Assembly: GCA_002372735.1 (NCBI GenBank)
Contig: DFIE01000131.1
Span: 1-13,840, forward strand
Direction of reading: 5' to 3'
Source: Clostridiales bacterium UBA3705
Lineage (GTDB): Bacteria; Bacillota_A; Clostridia; Oscillospirales; Oscillospiraceae
DNA length: 13,840 bases
Shown: positions 12,570-13,840 of the stretch, piece by piece
Layout of the letters: every line of letters begins with the position of its first letter
How positions within the stretch are numbered: the stretch's first letter is position 1
Notes under the pieces: model-generated
Seen by the model: only the letters and a program-made list of their open reading frames with translations
Told to the model about the DNA's origin: nothing
Database searches by the model: none
Program-made: the position numbers and the translations under genes

Positions 12570-13840
12570 TTGGCGAAACACTATGTTGCCATCGTGGGCC
12601 GGCCCAATGTTGGCAAATCCATGCTTTTTAACAAGCTCACCGGTCACCGCACCGCCATTGTAGAGGACACCCCCGGCGTCACCAGAGACCGGATTTACGG
12701 CGAGTGCGAGTGGAACGGCCGCACCTTTGAGCTGATCGACACCGGCGGCATCGAGCCCTCCACCGACAGCGAGATGCTGCTCTTTATGCGCCGCCAGGCG
12801 GAAATCGCCATCCAGACCGCCGACGTGATCATCATGGTCACCGACGTGAAGGTGGGCGTCACCGCCGCCGATTTAGAAGTCGCCACACTGCTCAAGCGCA
12901 GCAAAAAGCCCGTCTGCGTGGCGGTGAACAAGTGCGACGCCGTGGGCCCGGTGAACCCGGAGGTCTACGAGTTTTACGCCCTGGGCCTGGGCGACCCCAT
13001 TGAGGTCTCCGCCATCCACGGCCACGGCACCGGCGACCTGCTGGACTTCTGCACCGAGCACCTGCCCCCCGAGGAGGAGGCCGAGCCCGAGGATGAGATC
13101 GTCAAGGTAGCCATCATCGGCAAGCCCAACGTGGGCAAGTCCAGCCTGCTCAACAAGATTCTGGGTGTGGAGCGGGTGATTGTCTCCGACGTGGCGGGCA
13201 CCACCCGGGACGCCATCGACTCTTACTTTGAAAACGAGCACGGCAAGTACCTGTTCATCGACACCGCCGGTATGCGGCGGAAGTCCAAGGTGGACGACGC
13301 CATCGAAAAATACAGCAACATGCGCTCCATCTCGGCCATTGACCGGGCGGACGTGTGTCTCATCATGATCGACGCCCAGGAGGGGGTCACCGAGCAGGAC
13401 ACCAAAATCGCCGGCCTGGCCCATGAGGCGGGCAAGGCCTGCATCCTGGTGGTCAACAAATGGGATCTGATCGACAAGGACACCCACACCATGGACAAGA
13501 TGACCGAGGAGATCCGCAAGGGACTGAGCTATCTGCTCTACGCCCCGGTGCTCTTCCTCTCGGCCAAGACCGGCCAGCGGGTGGACAAGCTGTACGAGCT
13601 GATCAACTACGTCAACGAGCAGTCTGCCCTGCGCATCACCACGGGCCTTTTGAACAACGTTCTGGCCGACGCCACCGCCCGGGTCCAGCCGCCCTCTGAC
13701 AAGGGCCGCCGGCTCAAGGTCTACTACATGACCCAGATCGGGGTCAAGCCCCCCCACTTTGTCATCTTCTGCAACGACGCGCGACTGTTCCACTTCTCCT
13801 ACCAGCGCTACCTGGAAAACAAGATCCGGGAGGCCTTCGG
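12570..13840 (+). CDS. der: Ribosome-assembly GTPase Der (EngA), C-terminus cut by window edge
   Basis: A 423-codon partial gene (the family is usually about 436-440 residues) encoding the essential double GTPase that matures the 50S subunit. G domain 1 has GRPNVGKS at 10-17, DTGG at 57-60 and NKCD at 120-123. G domain 2 has GKPNVGKS at 184-191, DTAG at 231-234, NKWD at 296-299 and SAK at 331-333. An acidic linker (PPEEEAEPEDE, 166-176) joins them. The KH-like domain starts near 350 and is cut off at residue 423. Position 18, usually Thr after GKS in domain 1, is Met. The start is TTG at 12570: AGAGGAGGG lies 6 nt upstream and MAKHYVAIVGRPN is the standard N-terminus, whereas no ATG is available in this frame before the first P-loop. 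The reading frame is open to the window edge. Confidence 0.95.
   Translation, partial: MAKHYVAIVGRPNVGKSMLFNKLTGHRTAIVEDTPGVTRDRIYGECEWNGRTFELIDTGGIEPSTDSEMLLFMRRQAEIAIQTADVIIMVTDVKVGVTAADLEVATLLKRSKKPVCVAVNKCDAVGPVNPEVYEFYALGLGDPIEVSAIHGHGTGDLLDFCTEHLPPEEEAEPEDEIVKVAIIGKPNVGKSSLLNKILGVERVIVSDVAGTTRDAIDSYFENEHGKYLFIDTAGMRRKSKVDDAIEKYSNMRSISAIDRADVCLIMIDAQEGVTEQDTKIAGLAHEAGKACILVVNKWDLIDKDTHTMDKMTEEIRKGLSYLLYAPVLFLSAKTGQRVDKLYELINYVNEQSALRITTGLLNNVLADATARVQPPSDKGRRLKVYYMTQIGVKPPHFVIFCNDARLFHFSYQRYLENKIREAF

Noticed and set aside
12424..12663. A 79-residue plus-strand ORF spanning the terminator and der start
   Set aside because: It crosses the terminator and promoter and overlaps the Der P-loop in another frame. 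It has no ribosome site.

Overview
The window is a GC-rich stretch of a Gram-positive chromosome, most likely a high-GC member of the Clostridia of the Oscillospiraceae type (Flavonifractor, Oscillibacter or Intestinimonas-like). That placement is an inference. It rests on GC-rich codon use with Shine-Dalgarno sites throughout, a QueH-type epoxyqueuosine reductase, a CxxC-type L32 next to a DUF177 protein, and a clostridial-style FHA/PP2C/Ser-Thr kinase locus. No mobile element, phage gene, tRNA, rRNA or CRISPR array is visible.

Region 1 (1-145) is non-coding. It holds a run of palindromes at 10-88 and a GC-rich hairpin just past the stop codon of the large minus-strand gene. Region 2 (146-9768) is six minus-strand genes that read as one operon: an FHA-domain protein, a PP2C phosphatase, a membrane Ser/Thr kinase without PASTA repeats, a small single-span membrane protein, a four-span membrane protein, and a 1499-residue secreted Ig-like surface protein. 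Gaps are 33 and 4 nt, and three junctions overlap by 4 to 8 nt. A perfect-consensus promoter (TTGACA, 17 nt, TATAAT) lies upstream at 9842-9870, with a 14-bp inverted repeat over its -35 box. The kinase and phosphatase probably write and erase phosphothreonine, and the FHA domain probably reads it. Both the FHA protein linker and the small membrane protein carry repeated ET(x)LL-like segments that look like the phosphorylated ligands. The surface protein is the likely output or partner. The wiring is inference.

Region 3 (9918-11647) has divergent and convergent housekeeping genes. queH (tRNA queuosine synthesis) runs on the plus strand and meets an RluA-family pseudouridine synthase tail to tail, with stop codons overlapping by 11 nt. 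Region 4 (11591-12477) is the DUF177-rpmF operon, with an A/T-tract plus perfect-consensus promoter and a clear intrinsic terminator. Region 5 (12512-13840) is der (engA), a two-G-domain ribosome-assembly GTPase. It starts at TTG behind its own promoter and runs off the right edge with about the last 15 residues missing.

The item most worth attention is the six-gene phospho-signalling operon, in particular the shared threonine motifs, the pseudokinase-like N-terminus of the FHA protein, and the unannotated four-span membrane protein.
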